From: Rhodospirillales bacterium RIFCSPLOWO2_02_FULL_58_16
Lineage (GTDB): Bacteria; Pseudomonadota; Alphaproteobacteria; Rhodospirillales; 2-02-FULL-58-16
Assembly (NCBI GenBank): GCA_001830425.1
Contig: MIAA01000037.1
Coordinates: 45,983 to 97,807 of the forward strand
DNA length: 51,825 bases
Reading direction: 5' to 3'
Shown: positions 1 to 7,964 of the stretch, piece after piece
How positions within the stretch are numbered: position 1 is the stretch's first letter
Layout of the letters: the number at the start of each line of letters is the position of its first letter
Position numbers and translations under genes: made by a program
The notes under the pieces: generated by a model
What the model was told of the DNA's origin: nothing
Databases searched by the model: none
What the model saw: the letters and a program-made list of their open reading frames with translations, nothing else

Positions 1-41
1 CCAAGAAGAAAAAGCCCGCCGCTAAAAAAGCCGCAGCCTGA
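1..41 (+). CDS. C-terminal tail of a Lys/Ala-rich protein (partial)
   Basis: Reading in frame from base 3 gives a short tail rich in lysine, alanine and proline that ends with TGA at 39-41. Such tails occur at the ends of alphaproteobacterial DNA topoisomerase I and of histone-like proteins, but 12 codons are too few to choose between them. The rest of the gene lies outside the window. About 60 bases separate it from the next gene on the same strand. Confidence 0.5.
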   Translation, partial: KKKKPAAKKAAA

Positions 42-102
42 CACGATTCGTTAACTAATTTCCTTCATGGTCGGCAGTCACAACTGTATGGAGAAGGAAT
101 CC

Positions 103-834
103 ATGTTCCGGTTCTCACGCCTGTCCGCCTTTGTTGTTTTCCCCCTGTTCCTGTCCGGCTGCGGGATCGAGATGCAGGTCGCGGCCCTGGTCGCCGACGG
201 CATCAGCCTGTTCGCCACCGAAAAGACAATCGCCGATCACGGCATTTCTGCGGTCGCCGCCAAAGACTGCGCCGTCTGGCGCGGCGTTTCCGGCGGAGAG
301 TTCTGTCAGGATAATGGAACAGCGGTCGCCAAGGTTGTTAAGGTCGCCAACGAAGGAGACGAATGGGACGGCGGGCCGGAAGACAAGTCGGTTCCTGTCG
401 AGGTTGTTGATTCCCGGCCTGCTCGGCCGGCGGCGCCGAGCGCCCCCAAAATCACCCCAGGCACGGTGCTGGTCTCCGCCCTCGAACCGGAGTTTGAAGC
501 CAGATTCGCCGCTATGTCCGCCGCTGCGCCGGACGCAAAACCCGCCCCCGAACCGGCTATAGCTTCAGAAAGCGGCGGCCTGCATTTTGTGCTGGCCAGC
601 TTCGCCGCGCCCGGAAACGCCGAACGCATGGCGCGGCGTAATTCCGGCCTTTCCGCCAGGGTGGTGGCGGCAACGGTCGGCCGACGCACCGTGCATCGGG
701 TAGTGGTCGGCCCCCTCACCCCCGAAGACGCCAAAGCTTTGCGTCCCCGTCTGGAGAGCGCCGGGTTCAACGCCGCTTGGGCTTTGAACATTGATGCCGG
801 TCCTCAATCCTATCAACTGGCGGCGCTGCGCTAG
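103..834 (+). CDS. SPOR-domain lipoprotein
   Basis: The start is placed at ATG 103 because GAGAAGGA lies just upstream at 91-98; the longer frame from 67 lacks such a site. The protein (243 aa) opens with a short basic segment, a hydrophobic stretch and the lipobox LFLSGC, so it should be an envelope lipoprotein. The middle is Pro/Ala-rich and low in complexity. The last ~75 residues have the pattern of a SPOR (sporulation-related repeat) domain, which in the family binds denuded septal peptidoglycan. A role in envelope or division biology is inferred from the domain alone. Its 3' end overlaps the convergent DUF454 gene by 68 bases. Confidence 0.7.
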   Translation: MFRFSRLSAFVVFPLFLSGCGIEMQVAALVADGISLFATEKTIADHGISAVAAKDCAVWRGVSGGEFCQDNGTAVAKVVKVANEGDEWDGGPEDKSVPVEVVDSRPARPAAPSAPKITPGTVLVSALEPEFEARFAAMSAAAPDAKPAPEPAIASESGGLHFVLASFAAPGNAERMARRNSGLSARVVAATVGRRTVHRVVVGPLTPEDAKALRPRLESAGFNAAWALNIDAGPQSYQLAALR

Positions 835-1195
835 GCTTGGAAAGAAGCCACCAGGCGGCGCTCGCCATAAAGACGCCCATGGCGGCGAGTAGGTGCCAGG
901 GGGCTTCAGAGAACAGGGATACATAGATCATGCTGCCGGTCATCCCCGCTATTGCTCCCAGTTTGGCGATGGGCGGGATCACGCGGTGCTTCTCCCATAG
1001 CTGAAGGGAAGGGCCGAAGAGACGGTGGGTGTAAAGCCATGTGTGGAACCGCTCCGAACTGCGGGCGAAGCACCATAAAGCCAATATCATGAACGGCATC
1101 GTCGGCATTACGGGCAAAAACGCGCCTATTATCCCGAGGCCGACGAAAAACAGGCCGGCCGCCAGAAAAAAACTCCGCTTGATGCGTTTCCTCAT
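767..1195 (-). CDS. DUF454 (YbaN-like) inner-membrane protein
   Basis: This 142-aa protein starts with a basic patch and a hydrophobic segment containing GxxGAFLPVMPTMPF, the signature of the DUF454/YbaN family of small membrane proteins. Two further hydrophobic stretches lie near residues 80-115, and the middle carries the aromatic and basic SERFHTWLYTHRLFGP segment typical of the family. The biochemical function of the family is not established. The coding end runs 68 bases into the convergent SPOR lipoprotein gene, so the two mRNAs are antisense there. Confidence 0.75.
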   Translation of the reverse strand: MRKRIKRSFFLAAGLFFVGLGIIGAFLPVMPTMPFMILALWCFARSSERFHTWLYTHRLFGPSLQLWEKHRVIPPIAKLGAIAGMTGSMIYVSLFSEAPWHLLAAMGVFMASAAWWLLSKPSAAPPVDRIEDRHQCSKPKRR

Positions 1196-1240
1196 TGATC
1201 AGCCTGATTTACTCTGGAAGCGGTTGGAATTTTCCGCAAT

Positions 1241-1320
1241 TTAACCCCTCCTGACCTCCCCTTAGTTAAGGGGAGGAACTTTTCTCCCCTCCTTGCCAAG
1301 GAGGGGCCGGGGGAGGTTAT
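1241..1320. repeat. Palindromic intergenic repeat (R1 family), copy 1
   Basis: Two adjoining GC-rich hairpins: CCTCCCC-ttagttaa-GGGGAGG, then CCCCTCCTTgccAAGGAGGGG followed by a G-rich tail. The same hairpin units recur near 10.4, 25.1, 51.4 and 51.6 kb, so this is a dispersed repeat and not a gene-specific terminator. Nothing in it looks coding. Confidence 0.7.
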
Positions 1321-1351
1321 ACCAGAGGTCGCCATTAATGACCTTTGGTAT

Positions 1352-1392
1352 TATGGAACCACGGATAAACACCGATGAACCCGGATGATTAT
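1352..1392. repeat. Short repeat with GGATNAACACNGATGAA motif
   Basis: The stretch contains a direct-repeat-like motif (ACGGATAAACACCGATGAAC and a following CGGATGAT) of a type seen as scattered intergenic repeats in many environmental bacterial genomes. A related 'CCACAGATTACGCAGATT' motif is at 10336-10353. Only resemblance is claimed. The rest of 1196-1414 holds R1 copy 1 and nothing coding. Confidence 0.35.
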
Positions 1393-1414
1393 CTTCGCGG
1401 CTGTTTTAAGGCGC

Positions 1415-1897
1415 TCACCACTCAATGGGAATGCCGGGAGCGTGTTTCGAGGTGCGGATGGTTTCCAGCGTCGTTACCTTGGCGACATGAGGGGCGGCGG
1501 TGAGGCGCATGGTCAGATCGTCACGGTGTTCCTTGTCCCGCGCCACCAGTTTCAACAAAAAGTCGCCGCCGCCCCGGATCATGTGGCATTCCCGCGCCTC
1601 GGGCCAAGCGGCGGCCAAGGCCTCGAACTCCTGAAGCACCGTCTGCGCCTGACTGTCCAGGCCGACCAGCGCGAAAAATGATTCCTTGAAGCCGAGCAGC
1701 GCCTGGTCGATATCGGCGTGGTAGCCGTGGATATAGCCGGATTCCTCCAACGCCCGCACCCGGCGCAGGCATGGCGGCGGCGAAATGCCGGCGCGTTCGG
1801 CCAGTTCGACGTTGGTGATGCGGCCATGGGCTTGCAGGTCGTTGAGGATGTGCCGGTCAACGCGGTCCAGCTTGACCCGTTGTCTCTTGTCTTTCAT
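1415..1897 (-). CDS. Lrp/AsnC family transcriptional regulator
   Basis: This 160-aa protein has an N-terminal winged helix-turn-helix (LDRVDRHILNDLQAHGRITNVELAERAGIS, roughly residues 10-60, with the recognition helix in PPPCLRRVRALEESG) and a C-terminal RAM/AsnC ligand domain (about 75-150) containing the usual V.RDKEHRDDL pattern. Family members sense amino acids and act as oligomeric regulators. A strong Shine-Dalgarno (AAAGGAGG) sits nine bases before the ATG. It is divergent from trxB with a 152-base gap, so the two may share a control region, but the regulon cannot be told from this sequence. Confidence 0.88.
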   Translation of the reverse strand: MKDKRQRVKLDRVDRHILNDLQAHGRITNVELAERAGISPPPCLRRVRALEESGYIHGYHADIDQALLGFKESFFALVGLDSQAQTVLQEFEALAAAWPEARECHMIRGGGDFLLKLVARDKEHRDDLTMRLTAAPHVAKVTTLETIRTSKHAPGIPIEW

Positions 1898-2049
1898 CGG
1901 CGGCGCCTCCTTTCACGCAACAATATTACAAAAAAGCCGCCAAAAAGCAAATATATTGCCTGCGGAAAAATGAACGGCTTTACTTGCTTCCTATCCGCCA
2001 TGTTCTTATCTTGGGGGCATTCAGGAAATCACAGGAAACCATCTTCGCC

Positions 2050-2988
2050 ATGGCCCCCGCGCACCATACCAAGATTCTGATCATCGGTTCGGGACCGGCC
2101 GGCTATACCGCCGCCATTTACGCCGCCCGCGCCAATTTCAAGCCTATTCTGATCAAGGGGCTTCAGCCGGGCGGACAACTCACCATCACCACCGATGTGG
2201 AGAACTTCCCCGGCTTTGCCGAACCGATTCAAGGCCCTGTCCTGATGGAGCGGATGCGCGCCCAGGCCGAGGCCGTCGGCGCCGTCATGTTCGACGACAT
2301 TATCGTCAATGCCGACCTGTCAAAACGCCCGTTCGTGCTGAAAGGCGACGGCGGCGCCGTCTATACCGGAGACACGGTGATCATCTGCACCGGAGCTTCG
2401 GCGCGCTGGCTGGGCACGGAGAGCGAAAAGAAGTTCATGGGCTGGGGCGTATCGGCCTGCGCCACCTGCGACGCCTTTTTCTTTCGCGGCAAGAAAGTCG
2501 CGGTGATCGGCGGCGGCGACACCGCCGTCGAGGAGGCCATCTACCTTACCCATCATGCCTCGGAGGTAATCCTGATCCATCGCCGCGATGAATTGCGCGC
2601 AAGCAAGCTCATGCAACAGCGCCTGTTCAAGAATGATAAAATCAGCGTGGTGTGGGATAGCGTGCCGGACGAGATTCTCGGCGCTGAAAAACCCCTTAAC
2701 GTTACCGGCATAAGGATCAGGAACGTTAAAACAGGAACACTGAGCGAGATTGCCGTTGACGGGGTGTTCATCGCCATCGGACATACGCCCAACACCGATT
2801 TGTTCAAGGGGCAGCTTGATATGGACAATGACGGCTACCTGATCACCAGACCGGGTTCAACCGTCACCAACGTGCCGGGCGTCTTCGCCGCCGGCGACGT
2901 TCAGGACAAGCTTTTCCGCCAGGCGGTGACCGCCGCCGGCACCGGCTGCATGAGCGCTATCGAGGCCGAGCATTTCCTGGACAGCTAA
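2050..2988 (+). CDS. trxB: Thioredoxin-disulfide reductase
   Basis: NADPH-dependent flavoenzyme that reduces thioredoxin in the cytoplasm. From ATG 2050 the protein is 312 aa, the normal size; the TTG-initiated extension from 1984 looks non-coding. Visible features in order: FAD-binding GSGPAG (about 13-18), GGQL with the TTDVENFPGF segment, the redox-active CATC pair (137-140), the NADPH motif IGGGDTAVEEA (about 153) with downstream HRRDELRA, and the C-terminal FAD motif GVFAAGDVQD. AGGAAA at 2033-2038 may serve as ribosome binding site. The LysR gene follows after 9 bases, so they are probably co-transcribed. Confidence 0.95.
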   Translation: MAPAHHTKILIIGSGPAGYTAAIYAARANFKPILIKGLQPGGQLTITTDVENFPGFAEPIQGPVLMERMRAQAEAVGAVMFDDIIVNADLSKRPFVLKGDGGAVYTGDTVIICTGASARWLGTESEKKFMGWGVSACATCDAFFFRGKKVAVIGGGDTAVEEAIYLTHHASEVILIHRRDELRASKLMQQRLFKNDKISVVWDSVPDEILGAEKPLNVTGIRIRNVKTGTLSEIAVDGVFIAIGHTPNTDLFKGQLDMDNDGYLITRPGSTVTNVPGVFAAGDVQDKLFRQAVTAAGTGCMSAIEAEHFLDS

Positions 2989-2997
2989 GGAACTTTC

Positions 2998-3885
2998 ATG
3001 GATTGGGACAAGTTACGTATTTTCCATGTGGTCGCCGAGGCCGGTAGTTTCACCCATGCGGGCGATACGCTCAACCTCAGCCAGTCGGCCGTCAGCCGGC
3101 AGGTCGGCGCCCTCGAAAAAAGCCTCAACGTCACCTTGTTCCATCGCCACGCCCGTGGCCTGATCCTTACCGAACAAGGCGACCTGCTGTACCGCACGGC
3201 GCAGGAAATATTCACCAAGTTAACCCGCACCAAGGCCAGACTCTGCGAAAATACCGAGCGCCCTCAGGGACCGCTTAAGATAACGACGACGGTCGCCTTC
3301 GGTTCGGTGTGGCTGACCCCGCGCATCAAGGAATTCCTTGAGATGTATCCCGATATCAAGGTCTCGCTGGTGCTTGCCGACAACGAGCTTGACATAGCCA
3401 TGCGCGAGGCCGATGTCGCCATCCGCATGACGAAGCCGCATCAACCCGATCTTATCCGCCGTCGCCTGATGACCATGCACTACCGCGTATTTGCGACGAT
3501 CGAGTATTTGAACAAGCACGGTACGCCGAAAACCGTCGAAGACCTGGATAATCACAATCTCATCGTCTACGGCGAGGACTCTCCGCCGGCGGCGGACCTC
3601 AACTGGTTATTGGAGGTGGGACGAAAAGCCGGCGACAAGCGCAACGCCATCCTTAAAGTGAACAGCATTTACGGCATCTTCCTTGCCGTGCAGAAGGGAC
3701 TGGGCATCGGCGGTCTTCCCGACTACATGAGCCGTGAATCCGGCGATCTGATCGAGTTGCTGCCCGAAATACGCGGCCCCAGCTATGACACTTTCTTTGT
3801 TTACCCCGAGGAATTGCGGCACTCGCAACGAATCGGCGCTTTCCGCGACTTTCTGGTGAAGCGAATCGCCAAGGACGGGCTTTAG
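2998..3885 (+). CDS. LysR-family transcriptional regulator
   Basis: This 295-aa protein has the classic LysR arrangement: an N-terminal winged HTH (residues ~2-60, including SFTHAGDTLNLSQSAVSRQV) and a periplasmic-binding-protein-like effector domain from about 90 to 290. It lies 9 bases after trxB on the same strand, with AAGGAACTTTC before its ATG. Co-transcription with thioredoxin reductase suggests a redox-related regulon, but this is inference from position. Length and motif order are normal for the family. Confidence 0.9.
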   Translation: MDWDKLRIFHVVAEAGSFTHAGDTLNLSQSAVSRQVGALEKSLNVTLFHRHARGLILTEQGDLLYRTAQEIFTKLTRTKARLCENTERPQGPLKITTTVAFGSVWLTPRIKEFLEMYPDIKVSLVLADNELDIAMREADVAIRMTKPHQPDLIRRRLMTMHYRVFATIEYLNKHGTPKTVEDLDNHNLIVYGEDSPPAADLNWLLEVGRKAGDKRNAILKVNSIYGIFLAVQKGLGIGGLPDYMSRESGDLIELLPEIRGPSYDTFFVYPEELRHSQRIGAFRDFLVKRIAKDGL

Positions 3886-3959
3886 GGTAGGTCTCTATGC
3901 GTTTTATGCATGGCAGGGCTTCTGTAATGCGGCTGGTGGATTTTTAAAAAGATTCTATA

Positions 3960-4129
3960 TTTTACTAATGCGATGTTGCTCAAGCGGCATCGCCGAATAA
4001 TCGGGCGCAATGCTCGTTGTTTGGGGCCTGTCTTACCTCCCCCCCCTTGGTAAACAGGTCCGGGCGTCCTTAGGACGCCGTTCTACCCTGTTACACTCGC
4101 CGGGCCTCAAATAGGCCCGGCGTTTTTTT
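3960..4129 (+). ncRNA. Possible small RNA ending in an intrinsic terminator
   Basis: The 256-base gap 3886-4141 holds a chain of hairpins: GCGATG...CATCGC near 3970-3992, a long stem AACAGG...CCTGTT enclosing GGCGTCC-tta-GGACGCC (about 4054-4093), then a perfect terminator. A C-rich unpaired run (ACCTCCCCCCCC) at 4035-4046 could pair with ribosome binding sites. The 5' end is a guess and no convincing promoter was found. It could equally be the 3' UTR of the LysR gene, which ends only about 75 bases upstream of the assumed 5' end. Confidence 0.35.
4098..4129 (+). terminator. Rho-independent terminator
   Basis: A perfect 9-bp stem CGCCGGGCC / GGCCCGGCG with a 7-base loop (TCAAATA) is followed by seven T residues (4123-4129). 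It would end transcripts running on the + strand from the LysR gene or from a small RNA in the same gap. Confidence 0.9.
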
Positions 4130-4141
4130 GCGCACGGTCAA

Positions 4142-4426
4142 TTATTTGTGATCTCCGGCGATGGGGCCGTCCTTGAACAGTATATCCCCGAATTCTCCGG
4201 CGAAGTCCTTGTTGTTGCGGCGTATCCATTCCATCAGCATGGATGCGTGCTCAATTTCTTCGCGCATATTATGCAGCATGATTTCCTTGAGCGTCGCGTC
4301 GCCGCAGGCATCGCTTCGTTGACGATAGAAATCGACGGCCTCCAATTCTTCCCTTAATGAAATGATTGCCCGATGAAGGTCAAGGGTCGCCCCGGATAGA
4401 TTCTCGCACGGCTCCTGAAGTGTCAT
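4142..4426 (-). CDS. Encapsulated-ferritin (EncFtn) family protein
   Basis: This 94-aa protein matches the EncFtn ferroxidase family, half-ferritin two-helix proteins that form decameric rings and oxidise Fe(II), usually inside an encapsulin shell. The key residues can be placed: E27 and Y34 in EELEAVDFY, and E57 and H60 in EEIEH. Their spacing (30 and 3) agrees with E32, Y39, E62 and H65 as recalled for the Rhodospirillum rubrum protein. The protein ends ...GPIAGDHK without an encapsulin-targeting tail, and no encapsulin gene is near. AAGGAGG lies six bases before the ATG. It may load into a shell encoded elsewhere or work free in the cytosol. Confidence 0.8.
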   Translation of the reverse strand: MTLQEPCENLSGATLDLHRAIISLREELEAVDFYRQRSDACGDATLKEIMLHNMREEIEHASMLMEWIRRNNKDFAGEFGDILFKDGPIAGDHK

Positions 4427-4557
4427 GATTTGCCTCCTTATGGTCCATATCGGCGCACATCAAGATTTATATGCCGAAGCGCGTCAGGATGTTATGATGC
4501 CACTATAGAGGAATTTACCGACAACAGTGAACATTTTCAGATCATAAACGGCAAGAC

Positions 4558-5670
4558 ATGAGCGACAGTTCCATCGACTACTTAACTGAATACATGAAGG
4601 TCTACTCCGAGAGAAAAAAGGCCGAAATGAATAAGACCCGAAGGGTCATCGTATTCTTCTCCGGCGCCGGCTTCGGCGACTTCATTCACCAGAACGTGAT
4701 GGCGGCGGCATTGACCAAGCCCCTGCACACCTCCGTGCTGGCCGTCTTCAAGAACCACCCGCCGTACAGGGAGTTTATCGTCGAGTGTAATCCGTACATC
4801 CACGCGGAAATAAAGGCTGAACGGGATTCAGACGTTACCATTCCTATCGATTGGTTTGACATCGGCGTCGCCGCTCCTATCAAATGTCCTGATCCCATAT
4901 GGAAAGAGCGTCAGTTCGGCGAGCCTGATCTTGTTCTGTTGCCGGGCATGCTTCGCACCGATGCGGCGCGCCTTTCGGGCCTTGCCGAAGCCCCTCCCCT
5001 GTTCCGCATTCCTCCCGAGCGCGAGGAACCTCTGCAAAAAAACCTCGAACAACGCAAGATAGCCCCGGGCAAATGGTTCGCCTGTCTGCACCTGACCAAA
5101 ACGGCGGAGATAGAGAGCCAATTGCAGATGATCCGCCACATTACCGGAAAGCAAGGCGGCCGCGTGGTCATAATCGGAAAACCGGAAACGGCGGCGCTGA
5201 CGGAAATGAAAGGCGTGATCGACCTGAGACAAATCCCCGATTCCCTGCCCGAGCAGGCGGCGGCCATCAGTTCGGCCCGCTATTTCATCGGCGGCGATTC
5301 CGGCCCCGCGACGCTGGCCTCGGCGTTTATGTCGCCGTGCGCCGTGACCAACGTCCGGCGATTCGCCGACAGGGTATGGAACAAGGGGGACGTTGTGTTG
5401 GCGAAAAAGATTGTTGAAACGGAAGAAAGGGAGCTTGGAACCCGCGAAGCCTATGAGAAAGGCTACCTGGACAACCCGTTGCCCGAAACCATGGAATATC
5501 GGGACAATACGCCGGATGAACTGATCGCCGTCGCCGACCATATGTATGAACTGACCTCGGGGTGCGACGGATGGCGGCCCAAAGCCGACGAGATCGCCGC
5601 TGAAAAGTCCGCCAAACTGACCTTTCCGTTCCCGATGCGCGACGAGCCGCTGGTGACCTTCTGGGAATAG
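4558..5670 (+). CDS. GT-B-like glycosyltransferase, paralogue 1
   Basis: This 370-aa protein resembles ADP-heptose:LPS (GT9-like) or TIGR04372-type glycosyltransferases. It has a Rossmann-like start (RRVIVFFSGAGFGDFIHQN), an internal KWFACLHL strand, GGRVVIIGKPE, then the donor-site motif FIGGDSGPATLASAF near residue 243. The ending DNTPDELIAVADHMYELTS and the last residues TFWE are shared with the two convergent paralogues downstream, but overall it is much more divergent than they are from each other. Acceptor and sugar are unknown; surface glycan or glycolipid synthesis is inferred. Confidence 0.6.
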   Translation: MSDSSIDYLTEYMKVYSERKKAEMNKTRRVIVFFSGAGFGDFIHQNVMAAALTKPLHTSVLAVFKNHPPYREFIVECNPYIHAEIKAERDSDVTIPIDWFDIGVAAPIKCPDPIWKERQFGEPDLVLLPGMLRTDAARLSGLAEAPPLFRIPPEREEPLQKNLEQRKIAPGKWFACLHLTKTAEIESQLQMIRHITGKQGGRVVIIGKPETAALTEMKGVIDLRQIPDSLPEQAAAISSARYFIGGDSGPATLASAFMSPCAVTNVRRFADRVWNKGDVVLAKKIVETEERELGTREAYEKGYLDNPLPETMEYRDNTPDELIAVADHMYELTSGCDGWRPKADEIAAEKSAKLTFPFPMRDEPLVTFWE

Positions 5671-5692
5671 TGCTCTAGAGCGTCTATTCCCA
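5662..5692. terminator. Palindrome formed by two convergent paralogue 3' ends
   Basis: TGGGAATAG (5662-5670) and CTATTCCCA (5684-5692) are perfect inverted copies; each contains the TAG stop of one paralogous gene. The spacer holds a second palindrome, GCTCTAGAGC (5672-5681). The resulting hairpin could end transcription from both sides, although neither side has a T tract, so this function is uncertain. Confidence 0.45.
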
Positions 5693-6805
5693 TAGGGTCA
5701 GATCGGCGTACTCATGGATATGCCTCCATTGAAGGGGCAGGGAAATGCCGGACGACGACGCATGCGTGTTCGGCTCTTCCGTAATTTCCTTCCGCCAGGC
5801 TACGCAATCGGAAGTAATTTTATACATATGGTCGGCGACGGCGATCAGCTCATCCGGCGTGTTGTCGATCTTTTTTATTCCCACCGGGCGCAAGGTATGG
5901 ATGGTCAGCGCGCCGCTTTTTAGCATATCGCGGGGGGCGATGATGTTCCCGTCGGGCAAAACACTTTTCTTCACCATCGCGACGTCGCCGTCGTTCCATA
6001 CTCCGATCGCGCTATGGACGTTGGAGGTGACCGCCGGCGCCTTCATGGCGCTGGCGAGTTGCGTCGTCCCGGACTCGGCGCCGACAAAAAATCGCGCCCG
6101 GCTCAAGGCAAACGCCTGTTCGGGGAAATTGTTGTCGCTCCGGCTGAGGTCGATAAGGCCGTCCATTTCAGGAAAGGGAGTCATTGAGGGATCGCCCAGC
6201 CGCACCACTTGCCCCCCCTGCTTGTTGATGATGTTGCTTATCATCGGGAGATAACTTTTCGGATCAACATTACGGAACGGATCAACATCATAACGCCAGA
6301 AGTAATGCGGTTCGCGCATGTGAACGCAGGCGAACCAGCGGTCCCGGTCCACGCCCCGCTGCACAAGCGATTGTGACAATATATCCGTCATGTGCGGCGG
6401 TATGCGCAATACGGGCGTAGGCGCAAGGCATCTCCCTATATCCAACATTGACGGAGTAAGAAAAATGTCGGGGTTATGGAAGCCCTGATCGCGCCATGCC
6501 GCGTCGAAGGGACGGTTGGGAGCGTCGTCGTCGCCGTCAAACCAGTCAAGCGGAATAACGGCGTTGTTGCCCGCCGGAATCCTGATCGTAGCGGAAACGT
6601 AGGGATTCATCAGGGTGATGAAGTTCTTGTATGACCTGTCATCGCGGTAGATAACTCCCAGCTTGCTTCCCGGCAAGGCCCCGGCGATGGAGGCGGCGGT
6701 CAAGTGCTGCATCACGAACTCGCCGAGCGCCTGATGTCCCAGAAACGCGGCGATCACCATGGGGCGATCATGCTTCGAGGTAAATAACGGCGTTTTCCCC
6801 GCCAT
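5684..6805 (-). CDS. GT-B-like glycosyltransferase, paralogue 2
   Basis: This protein is a tandem near-copy of the next gene, with most positions identical. The start is set at ATG 6805 (MAGKTPL) because the same start context (GACGATGGCGGGG) is kept in the neighbouring paralogue; ATG 6826 or 6841 are alternatives. The donor-site-like motif FFVGAESGTTQLASAM lies near residue 240, and the conserved DNTPDELIAVADHMYKITSD tail near the end. Together with the upstream paralogue and the acyltransferase fusion it forms a minus-strand operon. The substrate is unknown; cell-surface glycosylation is inferred. Confidence 0.6.
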   Translation of the reverse strand: MAGKTPLFTSKHDRPMVIAAFLGHQALGEFVMQHLTAASIAGALPGSKLGVIYRDDRSYKNFITLMNPYVSATIRIPAGNNAVIPLDWFDGDDDAPNRPFDAAWRDQGFHNPDIFLTPSMLDIGRCLAPTPVLRIPPHMTDILSQSLVQRGVDRDRWFACVHMREPHYFWRYDVDPFRNVDPKSYLPMISNIINKQGGQVVRLGDPSMTPFPEMDGLIDLSRSDNNFPEQAFALSRARFFVGAESGTTQLASAMKAPAVTSNVHSAIGVWNDGDVAMVKKSVLPDGNIIAPRDMLKSGALTIHTLRPVGIKKIDNTPDELIAVADHMYKITSDCVAWRKEITEEPNTHASSSGISLPLQWRHIHEYADLTLWE

Positions 6806-6831
6806 CGTCGATTTTCCGTGCGCCATTATTT

Positions 6832-7962
6832 CTATTCCCACAGGGTCAGATCGGCATACTCATGGATGTGCCTCCATTGAAGAGGCAGGGAGATGCCCGC
6901 CGGAGACGTATGCGCGTCGGCCTCTTCCGTAATTTCCTTCCGCCATGCTACGCAATCGGAAGTAATCTTGTGCATGTGGTCGGCGACGGCAATTAATTCG
7001 TCGGATGTATTATCAATTACTTCGGTTCCCACCATGCGCAATTTGTTAATGGTCAGCGTCCCGCTTTCGAGCATCTCGCGGGGACTGATTATATTGCCGT
7101 CCGGCAATATGACTTTCTTTATCATCGCGACGTCGCCGTCGTTCCATACTCCGATCTCAATATAGGTGTTGGTAGTCGCCGTCGGCGCCTTCATGGCGCA
7201 GGCTAGTTGCGTCATCCCGGACTCGGCGCCGACAAAAAATCGCGCCCGGCTCAAGGCAAAGGCTTGTTCGGGGAAATTGTTATCGCTCCGGCTGAGGTCG
7301 ATGAGGCCGTCCATTTCAGGAAGGGGAGTCATTGAGGGATCGCCCAGCCGCACCACTTGCCCTCCCTGTTTATTGATGATGTTGCTTATCATCGGGAGAT
7401 AACTTTTCGAGTTCACGCAACGAACGCGGTCAATTCCGAAACGCCACCGGTAATGATGCTCGCGCATGTGAACGCAGGCGAACCAGCGGTCCCGATCCAC
7501 CCCCCGCCGCACAAGCGCCTGCGACAACAGGTCAATCATGTGCGGCGGTATGCGCAATCCCGGCGCCGGCGCAAGACAGCACCCGATGTCCAACATTGAC
7601 GGAGTAAGAAAAATGTCGGGTTTATGGAAACCTTGCTCACGCCATGTCGCGTCAAAGGGGCGGTCGGGAGCGTCGTCATCGCCGTCAACCCAATCAAGGG
7701 GAATAACGGCGTTGTTGCCCGCCGGAATCCTGATCGTAGCGGAAACATAGGGATTCATCATGGTGATGAAGTTCTTGTATGGCCTGTCGTCGCGGTAGAT
7801 GACCCCCATCCTGCTTCCCGGCAAGGCCCTGGCGACAGAGGCGGCGGTCAAGTGCTGCATCACGAACTCGCCAAGCGCCTGATGTCCCAGAAACGCGGTG
7901 ATCGCCATGGGGCGATCATGCTTCGAGGCAGATAACGGCGTTTTCGACGTTTTCCCCGCCAT
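6832..7962 (-). CDS. GT-B-like glycosyltransferase, paralogue 3
   Basis: Tandem duplicate of the gene at 5684-6805, and the first of the pair in transcription order. Start ATG 7962 lies two bases after the stop of the acyltransferase-hydrolase gene, so translation is probably coupled. The same signatures are present: ALGEFVMQHLTAAS, AVIPLDWVDGDDDAPDRPF, RWFACVHMRE, GGQVVRLGDPSMTPLPEMD and FFVGAESGMTQLACAM. Differences are concentrated around the RCVNSK/RNVDPK segment and the C-terminal third, suggesting divergence in acceptor use after a recent duplication. Function is inferred only at the glycosyltransferase level. Confidence 0.6.
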   Translation of the reverse strand: MAGKTSKTPLSASKHDRPMAITAFLGHQALGEFVMQHLTAASVARALPGSRMGVIYRDDRPYKNFITMMNPYVSATIRIPAGNNAVIPLDWVDGDDDAPDRPFDATWREQGFHKPDIFLTPSMLDIGCCLAPAPGLRIPPHMIDLLSQALVRRGVDRDRWFACVHMREHHYRWRFGIDRVRCVNSKSYLPMISNIINKQGGQVVRLGDPSMTPLPEMDGLIDLSRSDNNFPEQAFALSRARFFVGAESGMTQLACAMKAPTATTNTYIEIGVWNDGDVAMIKKVILPDGNIISPREMLESGTLTINKLRMVGTEVIDNTSDELIAVADHMHKITSDCVAWRKEITEEADAHTSPAGISLPLQWRHIHEYADLTLWE

Positions 7963-7964
7963 CG

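Noticed and set aside
4040..4129. Possible SRP (4.5S) RNA because of GGTAAACAGGTCCGG
   Set aside because: The essential GGAAGGAAGCAGCC-type loop of SRP RNA is missing and the fold differs.
3886..4557. Encapsulin gene beside the EncFtn gene
   Set aside because: The flanks contain a hairpin region and a glycosyltransferase; no ~265-codon shell-protein frame exists.
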